From Brachyspira innocens ATCC 29796 (GTDB lineage: Bacteria > Spirochaetota > Brachyspiria > Brachyspirales > Brachyspiraceae): a DNA stretch of 64,000 nt. Both the position numbers and the translations under genes were made by a program. Below, in pieces: positions 27,849-37,202 of the stretch. Where the stretch lies: the NCBI RefSeq assembly GCF_000384655.1, contig NZ_ARQI01000128.1:1-64000 (forward strand), given 5' to 3'. Within the stretch, counting starts at the first letter, position 1. The number at the start of each line of letters is the position of its first letter. The notes below the pieces were generated by a model. That model was not told where the DNA came from and did not search any database. It was given only the letters and a program-made list of their open reading frames with translations.

Positions 27849-28280
27849 TTAAAATGGTACTTCATCGTCATCATCTGAGAAACTTCCCAAATCTACACCT
27901 GAAGATGAAGGAGAGTATGTAGTATCCATAGTACTTCCTGCCGCAGCTGCATTAGTAGAACCAAGCATCTGCATATTCTGCATAATAATTCTTACTTTGG
28001 ATCTTGCAGCATTAGTATCCTTATCCTGCCATCTTTCCTGTCTTAAAGTACCCATTATAGCAACTTGTTTTCCTTTTGTAAGGTATTTGCTTACAGTTTC
28101 AGCCATTTTTCCGAAAGCAACTACATCAAAGTAATTAACTTCTGTAGCATTTTTAGTACTTACATAATAATTATTTGCTATGGAAAACTCTGCAACAGCA
28201 CTTCCGCTAGGCAGATATTTTGATACTGGATCTGCTGTGAGTCTTCCTATTAAAGTTACGCTATTAAAATCTGTTGCCAT
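27849..28280 (-). CDS. ssb: Single-stranded DNA-binding protein
   Basis: SSB coats single-stranded DNA in replication and repair. The OB-fold occupies about residues 3-105 (NSVTLIGRLTADPV, VNYFDVVAFGKMAETVSKYL, GTLRQERWQDKD). A Gly/Ser/Ala linker leads to the acidic tip DDDDEVPF, which matches the canonical DDDIPF partner-binding tail. At 143 residues it is a compact SSB. It lies between rpsF and rpsR, the conserved order in many bacteria. Confidence 0.96.
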   Translation of the reverse strand: MATDFNSVTLIGRLTADPVSKYLPSGSAVAEFSIANNYYVSTKNATEVNYFDVVAFGKMAETVSKYLTKGKQVAIMGTLRQERWQDKDTNAARSKVRIIMQNMQMLGSTNAAAAGSTMDTTYSPSSSGVDLGSFSDDDDEVPF

Positions 28281-28296
28281 AAAAATAAACCTTTAT

Positions 28297-28644
28297 TTAA
28301 GCCTCTTTAGAAGCTTCTTCACTATTATTTTCTTTATTAACTTCTTTTTTATTTTTTTGTATTATTTCATCTAAGCGTACAATTATAAATCTTAATATGC
28401 TAAGTTCATAACGAAGTTCTTTTTCAATATGAGCCAAATTATTACCATCGCATCTAAAATGATAGTAATAGAATTTGCCTTGATTAACTTTGCGTATTGG
28501 GTAGCTTAGATTATGAATACCATAATCAGCTTCATTAAAAATTTCTGCATGATAGTTTTGAAGAATAGTTTTGACATGATCTTTAGCACTTTGATGCACA
28601 GCGTCATTGATTTCTGTTACGAATAGTATTTCGTATTCTCTCAT
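28297..28644 (-). CDS. rpsF: 30S ribosomal protein S6
   Basis: S6 binds S18 on the 30S platform. MREYEILFVTEIN (1-13), NLSYPIRKVNQGKFYYYHFRCDG and LRYELSILRFIIVRLDE fit the family. A basic/acidic tail (KKEVNKENNSEEASKEA) extends it to 115 residues. It heads rpsF-ssb-rpsR; the ATG at 28644 follows AAGGAG. A long hairpin lies 20 nt upstream in the leader. Confidence 0.95.
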   Translation of the reverse strand: MREYEILFVTEINDAVHQSAKDHVKTILQNYHAEIFNEADYGIHNLSYPIRKVNQGKFYYYHFRCDGNNLAHIEKELRYELSILRFIIVRLDEIIQKNKKEVNKENNSEEASKEA

Positions 28645-28664
28645 TTATTAACTCCTTGGACAAA

Positions 28665-28695
28665 GCTTCTTTAAACCAATGATTTTTAAAGAAGC
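28665..28695 (-). promoter_or_regulatory. Leader hairpin upstream of rpsF
   Basis: GCTTCTTTAAA and TTTAAAGAAGC pair perfectly over 11 bp with a 9-nt loop, between the likely promoter and the rpsF ribosome site. No U-run follows, so it is not a terminator. In several bacteria the S6:S18 complex represses its own operon through a leader stem; I do not see the CCG motif reported there, so this role is only possible. Confidence 0.5.
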
Positions 28696-28912
28696 GAAGT
28701 ATATAATTATTTATTTTACTATAATAAATGATTTTTATCAAAAAGTCAAGAATATTTATCTTCACAAAATATTATATATTATCTATCTTACTATTATTAT
28801 GTTACTTGAAAGCGAGTAAAAGTTGAAAAAAATGACTATAAGTAAACATAATGCATTTGATTTTATTATTCAATATAGTATAATATAAATAATAAAAATC
28901 TTGGAGAACAAA

Positions 28913-29812
28913 ATGAAAAAATTACTAGTTATGTTTTTGTTGGTAGCTATATCAATATCAGTTCATGCATACCAAACGGTTCCTTTCATGTTTAATGATT
29001 TAGTACCTTATGGAATCACTCCTGATGAAGTTAATGAGATATTAATGGCTTCTAATTTTTCTTCAGCAGCTGCTGAGCCTGTAAGCGGTACATTCTATGT
29101 AAGCAGATATCCAGACCCTGATTTAGTATGGTATAATCCTCATACTATGAAATGGATAAATGTTAAATTTACTACTAATGATGTTTCAGAACTTTTCACA
29201 AGAGATGAAAATATCTTATATTTTAATTTCATTGTTACAAATGAATTTAAATGTATGACAGTTAGAGCCGATGCTATCAATGAAGAAGCCACTTTAGCTG
29301 GAAAAGAAACTAAATGGGCTTATAAATTCTTCTTTCATGAAGATAAATTATTTGCTGTAAGTGCTGTTTATGAAGGCGATTATACTTTACAACAGTATAA
29401 AGAGAGAAATGAAGGTAATGAATATGCTCACCCTGGTTATGTAATGTCAAGAGGTTTATTCAGCAGAACTTTAGGCGGTTTCCATATGAAATACGGCGGT
29501 TTCCACAACAGCGGATACACTACTTTTGATGATTTTACTTCTATGAGATATGGTAACTATGCTAATAAAGCTGCTAATACTTCTTTAGCTGTTTATTATG
29601 CTACTTACGGCGGTAAAAATATTAACTTTGTTGCTTCTTATGTAGATAATTTCAGAATGGCTCCTATAGCAAGCAGATTCCAAAAATCATATTATGAAAA
29701 CTATTTTGATTTTGCTGATGTTCCTGTAGGAATACCTCCAGAAATCAAACCTCCAAAAGATGATGAAAATACTGAGGACAACAACACTCAAGCTACTGAA
29801 AACGCTCAGTAA
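28913..29812 (+). CDS. Secreted protein of unknown function
   Basis: A protein of 299 residues with a signal peptide (MKKLLVMFLLVAISISVHA, cut predicted after A19). I chose ATG 28913 because TTGGAG just upstream is the ribosome site; a TTG at 28901 is in frame but lies within that site. The mature protein is rich in aromatic residues and Gly (LGGFHMKYGGFHNSGY near 186-201) and ends in a Pro/Asp/Glu/Thr-rich tail. I do not recognise a family. It probably acts in the periplasm or at the outer membrane. It has its own promoter (TTGATT-16-TATAAT, -10 at 28879) and a strong terminator. Confidence 0.75.
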   Translation: MKKLLVMFLLVAISISVHAYQTVPFMFNDLVPYGITPDEVNEILMASNFSSAAAEPVSGTFYVSRYPDPDLVWYNPHTMKWINVKFTTNDVSELFTRDENILYFNFIVTNEFKCMTVRADAINEEATLAGKETKWAYKFFFHEDKLFAVSAVYEGDYTLQQYKERNEGNEYAHPGYVMSRGLFSRTLGGFHMKYGGFHNSGYTTFDDFTSMRYGNYANKAANTSLAVYYATYGGKNINFVASYVDNFRMAPIASRFQKSYYENYFDFADVPVGIPPEIKPPKDDENTEDNNTQATENAQ

Positions 29813-29830
29813 TTAATAATTAGTTTAATA

Positions 29831-29868
29831 AATAGAGAGTCTATAATCTATAGGCTCTCTATTTTTTT
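29831..29868 (+). terminator. Terminator of the secreted protein gene
   Basis: A 15-bp stem (29831-29845 with 29849-29863, one G-T wobble, core AGAGAG/CTCTCT) with a 3-nt loop is followed by seven T. Confidence 0.9.
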
Positions 29869-29907
29869 ATAATCAGTTTTTTAATATTGAAAAACATATT
29901 ATTTATT

Positions 29908-29936
29908 TTGCAAAAAACATGCTTATATGATATAAT
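29908..29936 (+). promoter_or_regulatory. gatA promoter
   Basis: TTGCAA (29908-29913), a 17-bp spacer and TATAAT (29931-29936). The start would be near 29943, 44 nt before the gatA ATG. Confidence 0.7.
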
Positions 29937-29986
29937 TTTTACGATTAAATAACTTTTGTTATATTTTTGTTTAAGAGGTTTTTACT

Positions 29987-31435
29987 ATGGAGTTACAGCA
30001 ATTAAGCATAATTCAAATTAGAGAGAAATTAAAAAATAAAGAAATAGATGCCCCTGCATTAGTTGAATCTATTATAAAAAGAATAGAAGATGATGATAAA
30101 AGAGAAGATAAAATACATGCCTATCTTGAAGTTTTTAAAGACGAGGCATTAGAACAAGCTAAAAAAGCTCAGGAAAGAATAAATAACGGAGAAGACTTGC
30201 CTCTTCTTGGAGTTCCTTTGGCTATTAAAGATAATTTATGTTATAAAGATCATTTAATGACAGCTTCTTCAAAAATGCTTGAAGGATATAAAGCTCCATA
30301 TACAGCTCCTACAGTTCAAAGATTAATAGATAACGGTGCTATTATTATAGGAAGAACTAATATGGACGAATTTGCTATGGGAGGAACTACAGAAACTTCC
30401 AATTACGGCATAACTAGAAATCCTAGAAATATAGCTTATGTACCTGGTGGATCTTCAGGCGGTTCTGCTGCTGCTGTTGCTGCTGATTTTGCATTCGGAG
30501 CCTTAGGAAGTGATACTGGAGGATCTATAAGACAGCCTGCTTCTTTCTGCGGTATAGTTGGAGTTAAACCTACTTACGGAAGAGTACCTAGACTAGGCTG
30601 TATTGCTATGGCAAGCAGTTTAGACCAAGTAGGACCTTTAACTAAAGATGTTAAAGATGCTGCTTTGATGACAAAAATCATTGCAGGTTTTGATCCTAAA
30701 GAATCTACTACTTTAAACATTCCTGTTCCAGACTATTTAGCTTCTTTAGACGGAAATATTAAAGGAATGAAAATAGGTCTTGCTAAAGAGTATTATGATA
30801 CTGATTTAATAGCTTCAGATGTAAAAGAAAACATTATGAATGCTATAGGAAAATTAAAAGATCAAGGTGCTGAAATTGTTGATATAAGTCTTCCTAATGC
30901 TAAATACGGTTCAAGAGTTTATACTGCTGTTATGACTGTAGAAGTTGCTTCAAATATGGGAAGATATGACGGTATAAGATATGGATATCACCCTAAAGGC
31001 GATTTTAATTTAGATGAATATTATTATACTTCAAGAAGTGTCGGACTTGCTTTTGAAACTAGAGCTAGAATATTATTCGGTACTTTAATGACTGGTAAAA
31101 GATTTTTCTATAGCCATTATCAGCATGCACTAAAAGTGAGAAAATTAATGCAGATGGATTTTGATAATGCATTCAAAAATGTAGATGTTATAATATCTCC
31201 ATCTTCTCCTGTAACTGCTGGACTTTTAGGTACTAGAGACCAAACTGACAGTGCTTTGAGTTTCTTGGCAGACAGCTACACTTCTAACATTAATTTAGTA
31301 GGACTTCCAGCTATGAGCGTACCTTGCGGTTATGATAAAAACAATATGCCTATAGGTATACAGTTTATAACTAAACAGTTTAATGAAACTGATATGTTTA
31401 GAATGGCATATGCTCATGAATTAGCTAACAAATAA
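29987..31435 (+). CDS. gatA: Glutamyl-tRNA(Gln) amidotransferase subunit A
   Basis: GatA releases ammonia from glutamine for conversion of Glu-tRNA(Gln) to Gln-tRNA(Gln) in the GatCAB complex. The amidase triad is visible: K81 (AIKDN), S156 in the GGSSGGS motif (154-160) and nucleophile S180 (SDTGGS). The sequence [26 protein letters not shown] follows. At 482 residues it is full length. It stands alone between a promoter and a terminator; gatB and gatC are not adjacent. Confidence 0.95.
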   Translation: MELQQLSIIQIREKLKNKEIDAPALVESIIKRIEDDDKREDKIHAYLEVFKDEALEQAKKAQERINNGEDLPLLGVPLAIKDNLCYKDHLMTASSKMLEGYKAPYTAPTVQRLIDNGAIIIGRTNMDEFAMGGTTETSNYGITRNPRNIAYVPGGSSGGSAAAVAADFAFGALGSDTGGSIRQPASFCGIVGVKPTYGRVPRLGCIAMASSLDQVGPLTKDVKDAALMTKIIAGFDPKESTTLNIPVPDYLASLDGNIKGMKIGLAKEYYDTDLIASDVKENIMNAIGKLKDQGAEIVDISLPNAKYGSRVYTAVMTVEVASNMGRYDGIRYGYHPKGDFNLDEYYYTSRSVGLAFETRARILFGTLMTGKRFFYSHYQHALKVRKLMQMDFDNAFKNVDVIISPSSPVTAGLLGTRDQTDSALSFLADSYTSNINLVGLPAMSVPCGYDKNNMPIGIQFITKQFNETDMFRMAYAHELANK

Positions 31436-31467
31436 TTTTTTAATAATTTCAATAATAAAAAAATAAT

Positions 31468-31499
31468 AAGGAGGTATAAAAGCCTCCTTTTTTATTTTT
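31468..31499 (+). terminator. gatA terminator
   Basis: AAGGAGG (31468-31474) pairs with CCTCCTT (31483-31489) and leads into TTTTTTATTTTT. Confidence 0.85.
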
Positions 31500-31611
31500 G
31501 ATGAATTAAAAAAGGATAGTTATATTTTACAAATTTTATTTATCATTATTTACAATTAATTTAATTCCTATATAATATATAAAAAATAGTTTTAATTTAG
31601 GATTAATTATT

Positions 31612-32742
31612 ATGAGCAAAGTTGCTGTTATAAAATGCGAAAATTATAATTTAGAAGAAGTAAAAAACGCCATTAAAAGAGCTTTAGACCTTCTTGGAGG
31701 AATAGATTTATTTGTTAAAGAAAATGACAAAGTACTATTAAAACCCAATTTGCTCGCAGCAGAAACAGCAGAAAGATCCGTTACCACCCACCCTATTGTA
31801 TTTGAAGCTGTGGTATCTATACTTCAGGAAAAAACAAAAAATATTTCTTACGGAGATTCTCCAGGTGTTGGAAGAGGAAGCAGTGTTGCATCAAAGGCTG
31901 GTATAGATGAGGCTGCTAATAGATTAAATGTTCAGTATGCTGATTTTGAAGAACCTGTTGGAGTTACATACGAAAATGGAGTGCAGGAGAAAAGCTTTAC
32001 AATAGCTAAGCCTATTCAGGAAGCTGATGTTATAATAAGTCTGCCTAAATTAAAATCACATGCCCTTACAACTATGACTGGTGCTGTAAAAAATCAGTTT
32101 GGATGCATACCAGGGTTTAGAAAAGCTGAATATCATTTAAAGCTGCCTGATTTTGAAGATTTTTCAACTATGCTTCTTGATTTGAATAAACTTGTAAACC
32201 CTAAACTTTATATAATGGACGGCATTCTAGCAATGGAGGGAAACGGACCTAGAAATGGAAGCCCTAGAAAAATAAATGCTATATTAGTATCAGATGATGC
32301 AGTGGCATTAGATTATACAGCTTCACAGATAATATCATTCGATTATAATACTATACCCACTTTAAAAATGGGATTTAAACATGGTTTTTGCAATAAAGAT
32401 GATATAGAAGTATTAGGAGATGGCATAGAAAGCGTAAAAGTTACAGATTTTAAAAAACCGCATAAAGGTTTAGGAATAGGAAGAAGTTTGATGAAATTAA
32501 GCAAATTCCCTATAATAAAAAGAATATTTGCTACTATTATACCAAAACCTGTAATAGATAAAAGTAAATGCGTAAAATGCGGAGTATGTGTTAAAGTATG
32601 TCCTGTAACACCATTAGCACTTAATTTTGATAAAAAAGGCAAAAACTCTCCTCCAGAATATTACTACAAAAACTGCATATCATGCTATTGCTGTCAGGAG
32701 CTCTGTCCGCATAAAGCTATATTTTTAAAAAGAAAGTTTTAA
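31612..32742 (+). CDS. DUF362 protein with two C-terminal [4Fe-4S] ferredoxin motifs
   Basis: A 376-residue cytosolic protein. The DUF362 domain (about 1-290) has LLKPNLLAAETAERSVTTHP, SYGDSPG and KLKSHALTTMTGAVKNQFG, which are typical. Two ferredoxin clusters follow: CVKCGVCVKVCP (about 320-331) and CISCYCCQELCP (about 356-367), with CxxCxxCxxxC spacing. The role is probably electron transfer; the specific partner is unknown. A TTTACA-16-TATAAT promoter (31549-31576) lies upstream. Confidence 0.88.
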   Translation: MSKVAVIKCENYNLEEVKNAIKRALDLLGGIDLFVKENDKVLLKPNLLAAETAERSVTTHPIVFEAVVSILQEKTKNISYGDSPGVGRGSSVASKAGIDEAANRLNVQYADFEEPVGVTYENGVQEKSFTIAKPIQEADVIISLPKLKSHALTTMTGAVKNQFGCIPGFRKAEYHLKLPDFEDFSTMLLDLNKLVNPKLYIMDGILAMEGNGPRNGSPRKINAILVSDDAVALDYTASQIISFDYNTIPTLKMGFKHGFCNKDDIEVLGDGIESVKVTDFKKPHKGLGIGRSLMKLSKFPIIKRIFATIIPKPVIDKSKCVKCGVCVKVCPVTPLALNFDKKGKNSPPEYYYKNCISCYCCQELCPHKAIFLKRKF

Positions 32743-32814
32743 AAAACTTTTATTTTACATTTTGAGCCTTACATAATAATTTTTATATGCATAAACATTA
32801 TAAAAAGTATATTA

Positions 32815-34179
32815 CTAATGGGCAAACTTGCTTAATATAGTTGTAGCAAGTACCAAATATATAGCTGTACCGCTTATATCACATATAGAAGTTACCAAAG
32901 GTACGCTGCTTGTAGTAGGATCTTTTTTAAGCTTTACAAATAAAAAAGGAAGGCATAAACCTATTAAACTTCCTATAACTACAACTAGAACCATAGAAAG
33001 CGACACAACCAATGCTATCATCAAACCGCCTCTAAAAACAGCTATTAATGCTACAGCAATACTCATAGTAATGCCAAGCGTAAGAGAAACAAGTATTTCT
33101 TTACACAGCATAAAAAACCAATCACTTTTTTTTACATCACCAACAGATAAACTTCTTATTATAAGAGTAGAAGACTGTGCACCTGCATTTCCTGCACTAT
33201 CTATCAAAAGTGGTAGGAAAAATATTAGAGAAACATACTGACTTATTGTCTCTTCAAACATACCTATAACGTACCCTGATATAATATTAACAAATACCAA
33301 AATAAAAAGCCAAGATATACGCCTTTTATATAAAATTAAAGGATTGGTCTGTTTTATATTTCCGTCAAAATCATCATCAATACTAATAGCACCCAATTTG
33401 TGAAAATCTTCTGTATCTTCTTCTTCTGCAATATCAAATATATCATCTATGGTAACTATTCCAATCAAAGCATTTTTGGAATCCACAACAGGTATATAAA
33501 GCAAATCATATTTTCTTCCTATGCGTACAGCTTCCTCTTGGTCTGAATATACTGATAAATATATAATATCCGTATGCATAAGCTCCTCTATTTTCTCATC
33601 ATGAGAAGCAAATAACAAATCTTTTAATAAAATATATCCTAATAATGTTTCTTTTTTATCTACAACATATATCACTTCAAAAGTTTCTGAATCTTTACCG
33701 TATTTTCTAATATAGTCTAAAGTCTGCTTTACAGTATATTCTGGAAATACATCAATATATTCAGGCGTCATTATACGTCCTATACTGTCTTCAGGATATC
33801 CCAACAACTGCCTTGTAATATTAAGGTCTTTCTCCCCCATTAAAGAAAATATCTTTTTTGTAATATCAGCTGGAAGCTCCTCAAAAAGTGAAGTTCTGTC
33901 ATCTGGACTCATATCATGCATAAGTTCTTTAAGCTCATTATCGCTCATAGAAACTATGATTTTTTCCTGTTCTTCTGGCTCAAGCTCTGAAAATACATAT
34001 GCGGCATTTTCTCTAGATAAAAGTCTGAAAACTATACTTCTGTTTTTATCATTATCCAGTATACGTATAATATCCACTACTTCAGCAGCATGCATATTAG
34101 AAAGCAAATACTTAAGTTTATCCCATCTCTGATTTTCTATAATATTAATAATTTCCGTATATTCTTTGTTTTCTATCAT
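32815..34179 (-). CDS. mgtE: Magnesium transporter MgtE
   Basis: A 454-residue magnesium channel/transporter. The N domain (about 1-130) contains the repeated helical DMSPDDRTSLFEELP pattern. The tandem CBS domains (about 135-255) follow, including IDVFPEYTVKQTLDYIRK and YIPVVDSKNALIGIVTIDDI. A plug helix then leads to five membrane helices (about 285-450), with FFLPLLIDSAGNAGAQSSTL and PFLFVKLKKDPTTSSVPLVTSICDISGT carrying the pore Asp. The gene is divergent from pfkA and convergent with the DUF362 gene. No M-box-type riboswitch is evident upstream. Confidence 0.95.
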   Translation of the reverse strand: MIENKEYTEIINIIENQRWDKLKYLLSNMHAAEVVDIIRILDNDKNRSIVFRLLSRENAAYVFSELEPEEQEKIIVSMSDNELKELMHDMSPDDRTSLFEELPADITKKIFSLMGEKDLNITRQLLGYPEDSIGRIMTPEYIDVFPEYTVKQTLDYIRKYGKDSETFEVIYVVDKKETLLGYILLKDLLFASHDEKIEELMHTDIIYLSVYSDQEEAVRIGRKYDLLYIPVVDSKNALIGIVTIDDIFDIAEEEDTEDFHKLGAISIDDDFDGNIKQTNPLILYKRRISWLFILVFVNIISGYVIGMFEETISQYVSLIFFLPLLIDSAGNAGAQSSTLIIRSLSVGDVKKSDWFFMLCKEILVSLTLGITMSIAVALIAVFRGGLMIALVVSLSMVLVVVIGSLIGLCLPFLFVKLKKDPTTSSVPLVTSICDISGTAIYLVLATTILSKFAH

Positions 34180-34307
34180 AATTTTTTTTATATTTTGTAT
34201 ATCAATTCTTTTATTATTATTATATAATATATAACATTATATAATATAATAAAAAAAATCCAATAATATACTTGAATATTATGAAAAAATAAAGGAGTTA
34301 TTGTAAT

Positions 34308-35288
34308 ATGTCTGATATAAAAAAAATTGGTGTATTAACAAGCGGCGGAGATGCCTCTGGAATGAATCCTGCTATAAGAAGTGTTGTAAGAACTGCAATA
34401 GCCAATGGTTTGGAAGTAATGGGAATTAAAGAAGGATATCAAGGACTTATGTATAATGATGTATACCCGATGACAGCTGGAAGTGTAGGCGGTATTATTA
34501 ATCATGGCGGTACAATATTATTTTCTGCAAGATCGCCTGAGTTTCAAACAGAAGACGGTATGAAAAAAGCTGCTGATAATATGAGATATCATGGTATGGA
34601 TGCTTTAATAGTTATAGGCGGAGACGGAACTTATAAAGGTGCTTTGGATTTTTATAATCATCACCCTGATTTTCCTATAGTGGCGATACCTGGTACTATT
34701 GATAATGATATTTTTGGTACTGATTATACTATAGGTTATGATACAGCTGTTAATGTAGCAATGGATGCTATTGACAAATTAAGAGATACTGCTACAAGCC
34801 ATGGAAGATGTTTTGTTGTTGAAGTTATGGGAAGACATGCAGGATACATCGCATTAGAAGTGGGTATAGCTTCAGGGGCTGAAGATATACTAATACCTGA
34901 GACTCCTACTGATATGGATAAAATAGTAGAAGAACTACAAATAGCTAAAAAAAGAGGAAAAAAATCTTCCATTATAGTTGTTGCTGAAGGCGATGAGTCT
35001 GGCGGTGCTATGGAAGTAGCTAAACAAATAGAAGGTAAAACGGGTTTTGATACACGTGTTACTATACTCGGACACATGCAAAGAGGAGGTTCTCCTACTT
35101 CAAGAGAACGTTTAATGGCTGCAAGATTCGGATATATTGCTGTTAAGGCTTTACTTGAAGGTAAAAAAAATGTGGCTGTTGGTATTTGGAAAGGAGAATA
35201 TACTTACACTCCTTTAACAGATGCTGTAAAAAAAGTGCCTAAAGTTGATCCTATAGACTTAGCACTATGCAGAACACTTGCTATATAA
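34308..35288 (+). CDS. pfkA: ATP-dependent 6-phosphofructokinase
   Basis: PfkA phosphorylates fructose 6-phosphate, the committed step of glycolysis. GGDASGMNPAIRSVVR (11-26) binds ATP phosphate. GGDGTYKG has Gly, not Asp, at the position that separates ATP from pyrophosphate enzymes, and PGTIDNDI has Gly where PPi enzymes have Lys; both indicate ATP use. VEVMGRHAGYIAL and GHMQRGGSPTSRER are substrate motifs. At 326 residues it is standard. The ATG follows AAAGGAG. Confidence 0.95.
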   Translation: MSDIKKIGVLTSGGDASGMNPAIRSVVRTAIANGLEVMGIKEGYQGLMYNDVYPMTAGSVGGIINHGGTILFSARSPEFQTEDGMKKAADNMRYHGMDALIVIGGDGTYKGALDFYNHHPDFPIVAIPGTIDNDIFGTDYTIGYDTAVNVAMDAIDKLRDTATSHGRCFVVEVMGRHAGYIALEVGIASGAEDILIPETPTDMDKIVEELQIAKKRGKKSSIIVVAEGDESGGAMEVAKQIEGKTGFDTRVTILGHMQRGGSPTSRERLMAARFGYIAVKALLEGKKNVAVGIWKGEYTYTPLTDAVKKVPKVDPIDLALCRTLAI

Positions 35289-35321
35289 TTTGAGAAATTG
35301 ATAAATAGAGGATTAGATATT

Positions 35322-36074
35322 ATGATAGAAAACAAGTCCGTTTTAGGTGTTAGAATAGATAATTTCAAAGCAAGTCTTGAAGAAATATTAGATTACCTTA
35401 AATATGGAAAAAATATACTCATAGTATCTTTGGACGTGCATCAATTATTAAAAGTTCATTATAATAAAAAATTAAAAGAGATTGTTAATAATGCTTCTTT
35501 TGTAATTGCTGCACACCCATCTATAGCTAAAGCATATAAATTTATACATAAAGAAGAATTAAATTATATAAATAATTTTATTTTATTTTCAAAAGTTCTA
35601 GACTACATAGAAAATAAAAAAATGTCTATGTTTTTGTTTGGAGATGAAGAAAAATATTTCTTTACTATATCTGAAAAAATAAAAAAAATATATCCCGGTA
35701 TATATATGATGGGGAATTATCAAAATACAAAAGACAAAAAAGAATTAGATAAGGCATTTATAGGATTTAAAAAAATAGAGCCTGATGTATTTTTAATATA
35801 TATGAACTTCAAAAAATCTTTATATTGGTTCAACAATAATAAAGAAAACTTAGACATGAAATTCTGCATACCTTTCAAAAAACCTCTTGACAGTTTTGCA
35901 GGAAAAATAAAGCCTCCAAGTATGGAAATACTAAATAAAGATAAAAACGAAAGATTTTATCTTAAAAAAAATATATTCAGAATATTTTTATATTTTAATT
36001 ATATGAGATTCTGGATATTAGTATTCTTTGAAAAAATAACAACAAAAAAGCCTAAAGAAAACATCAATTCTTAA
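35322..36074 (+). CDS. WecG/TagA/CpsF-like glycosyltransferase, divergent
   Basis: A 250-residue protein beginning MIENKSVLGVRIDNFKASLE, which resembles the opening of WecG/TagA/CpsF enzymes (nucleotide-sugar glycosyltransferases using lipid-linked acceptors). The usual central ADG(I/V) motif is replaced by AAHPSIAKAYKF, while FLFGDEEKYFF and EPDVFLIYMNFKKS occupy the GxP...DxxxV(G/A)xGxPKQE regions without the catalytic signature. Activity is therefore doubtful. The C-terminus is hydrophobic and basic (FRIFLYFNYMRFWILVFF), possibly peripheral to the membrane. It follows pfkA by 33 bp; the ATG at 35322 has AGAGGA upstream. Confidence 0.6.
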   Translation: MIENKSVLGVRIDNFKASLEEILDYLKYGKNILIVSLDVHQLLKVHYNKKLKEIVNNASFVIAAHPSIAKAYKFIHKEELNYINNFILFSKVLDYIENKKMSMFLFGDEEKYFFTISEKIKKIYPGIYMMGNYQNTKDKKELDKAFIGFKKIEPDVFLIYMNFKKSLYWFNNNKENLDMKFCIPFKKPLDSFAGKIKPPSMEILNKDKNERFYLKKNIFRIFLYFNYMRFWILVFFEKITTKKPKENINS

Positions 36075-36144
36075 TTTTAATAAATAATTATATTACTTAT
36101 TATTTTAAACTTAATAAAGTACAAAGTATATATAAACAGAATAA

Positions 36145-37185
36145 TTAATTAATAGCTAAAAGTGTTTCCTGTAAAGCCTGCATATACTCTCTTGCTCTTG
36201 ATGCATTAGGATTAGCAGGATATTCTGATACAAAATTATCTAAAGCCTTATAAGAATCGGAATATCTTCCAACTTTGAAATACGATAAACCTATATAAAG
36301 AAGTGCCTCAGCGTCTAATGTATAAACATTATTAAGTCTAACCCTATTATAATAATCAATAGCTCTGTTATAATTTTTTTCATTATAATAAGACTGTGCT
36401 ATCCTAAATAAAGCCTCTTCAGCATACTCTGTTCTAGGAAATAATTCTGCTATTTTTGTATAGTACATTCTCGCTTTTGTATAATTTCCTTCTACAAAAG
36501 TTTTATGTGCCATTGCAGGAACTTGTATTAAATATGTTCTTACAACTTCATCATAATATACGCTTGTTTTATTATATTTAAGGAAATCTTCATAAGTTTC
36601 AAAAGCTCTGTCATATTCATTCATATTAAAATACACTCTTGCTCTTCCTAAAACTGCTAACTCTCCGTCAGCTCTTAAAAAATAACTTAATGCTTCACCG
36701 TATTTTTTTTGAAGGAAAAGCTGGTACCCGTACTGAATATTCATTTTTGAAGCCAAATCTTTATCTGCTGTCTTTAAGTTTTCCTGCAATTTTGAGATTA
36801 TATAAGGATCGGCACTATTTTCCAATCTTGAAATATCCGCATAGGCTAAAACTGCATTTGTAGAATAATATGCAAAATTAGGATTATTGATTATGTCTGT
36901 AAGTCTCTCTTTTGCCAAAGAATATTTTTTTAATCTTTTTAATGAATCTGCAACCATAAAATATGATTCTGCTATATTGGTTATAGGTCTGGATCTGCTG
37001 TCTATGGATAAATATTCATTTAAATTATTAATAGCATCTTCATAATTTTCTATCTCATAGCTTCTTTTACCTTTCTGAAAATATCTTTCTGGAGAAGATA
37101 AGGCAGAAACCTTTGTAATAAATACTCCGCCTAAAATAGCTACTATTGTTATAACAGATGCCAAAACTGCTGCATAAGTCTTCAT
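36145..37185 (-). CDS. TPR protein with N-terminal membrane anchor
   Basis: A 346-residue protein. Residues 5-30 are hydrophobic (anchor or uncleaved signal), followed by TPR repeats: YFQKGKRSYEIENYEDAINNL (about 35-55), a middle helical region, EEALFRIAQSYYNEKNYNRAIDYYN and ALLYIGLSYFKVGRYSDSYKALDNF. The pattern and periplasmic orientation recall YbgF/BamD-type scaffolds, but no specific family is certain. It is the second gene of a pair, starting 17 bp after the other TPR gene. Confidence 0.8.
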   Translation of the reverse strand: MKTYAAVLASVITIVAILGGVFITKVSALSSPERYFQKGKRSYEIENYEDAINNLNEYLSIDSRSRPITNIAESYFMVADSLKRLKKYSLAKERLTDIINNPNFAYYSTNAVLAYADISRLENSADPYIISKLQENLKTADKDLASKMNIQYGYQLFLQKKYGEALSYFLRADGELAVLGRARVYFNMNEYDRAFETYEDFLKYNKTSVYYDEVVRTYLIQVPAMAHKTFVEGNYTKARMYYTKIAELFPRTEYAEEALFRIAQSYYNEKNYNRAIDYYNRVRLNNVYTLDAEALLYIGLSYFKVGRYSDSYKALDNFVSEYPANPNASRAREYMQALQETLLAIN

Positions 37186-37202
37186 AAATATTTACACTCC
37201 AA

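Noticed and set aside
34180-34307. Magnesium riboswitch upstream of mgtE
   Set aside because: The 128-bp gap to the divergent pfkA is AT-rich, with no room or structure for an M-box.
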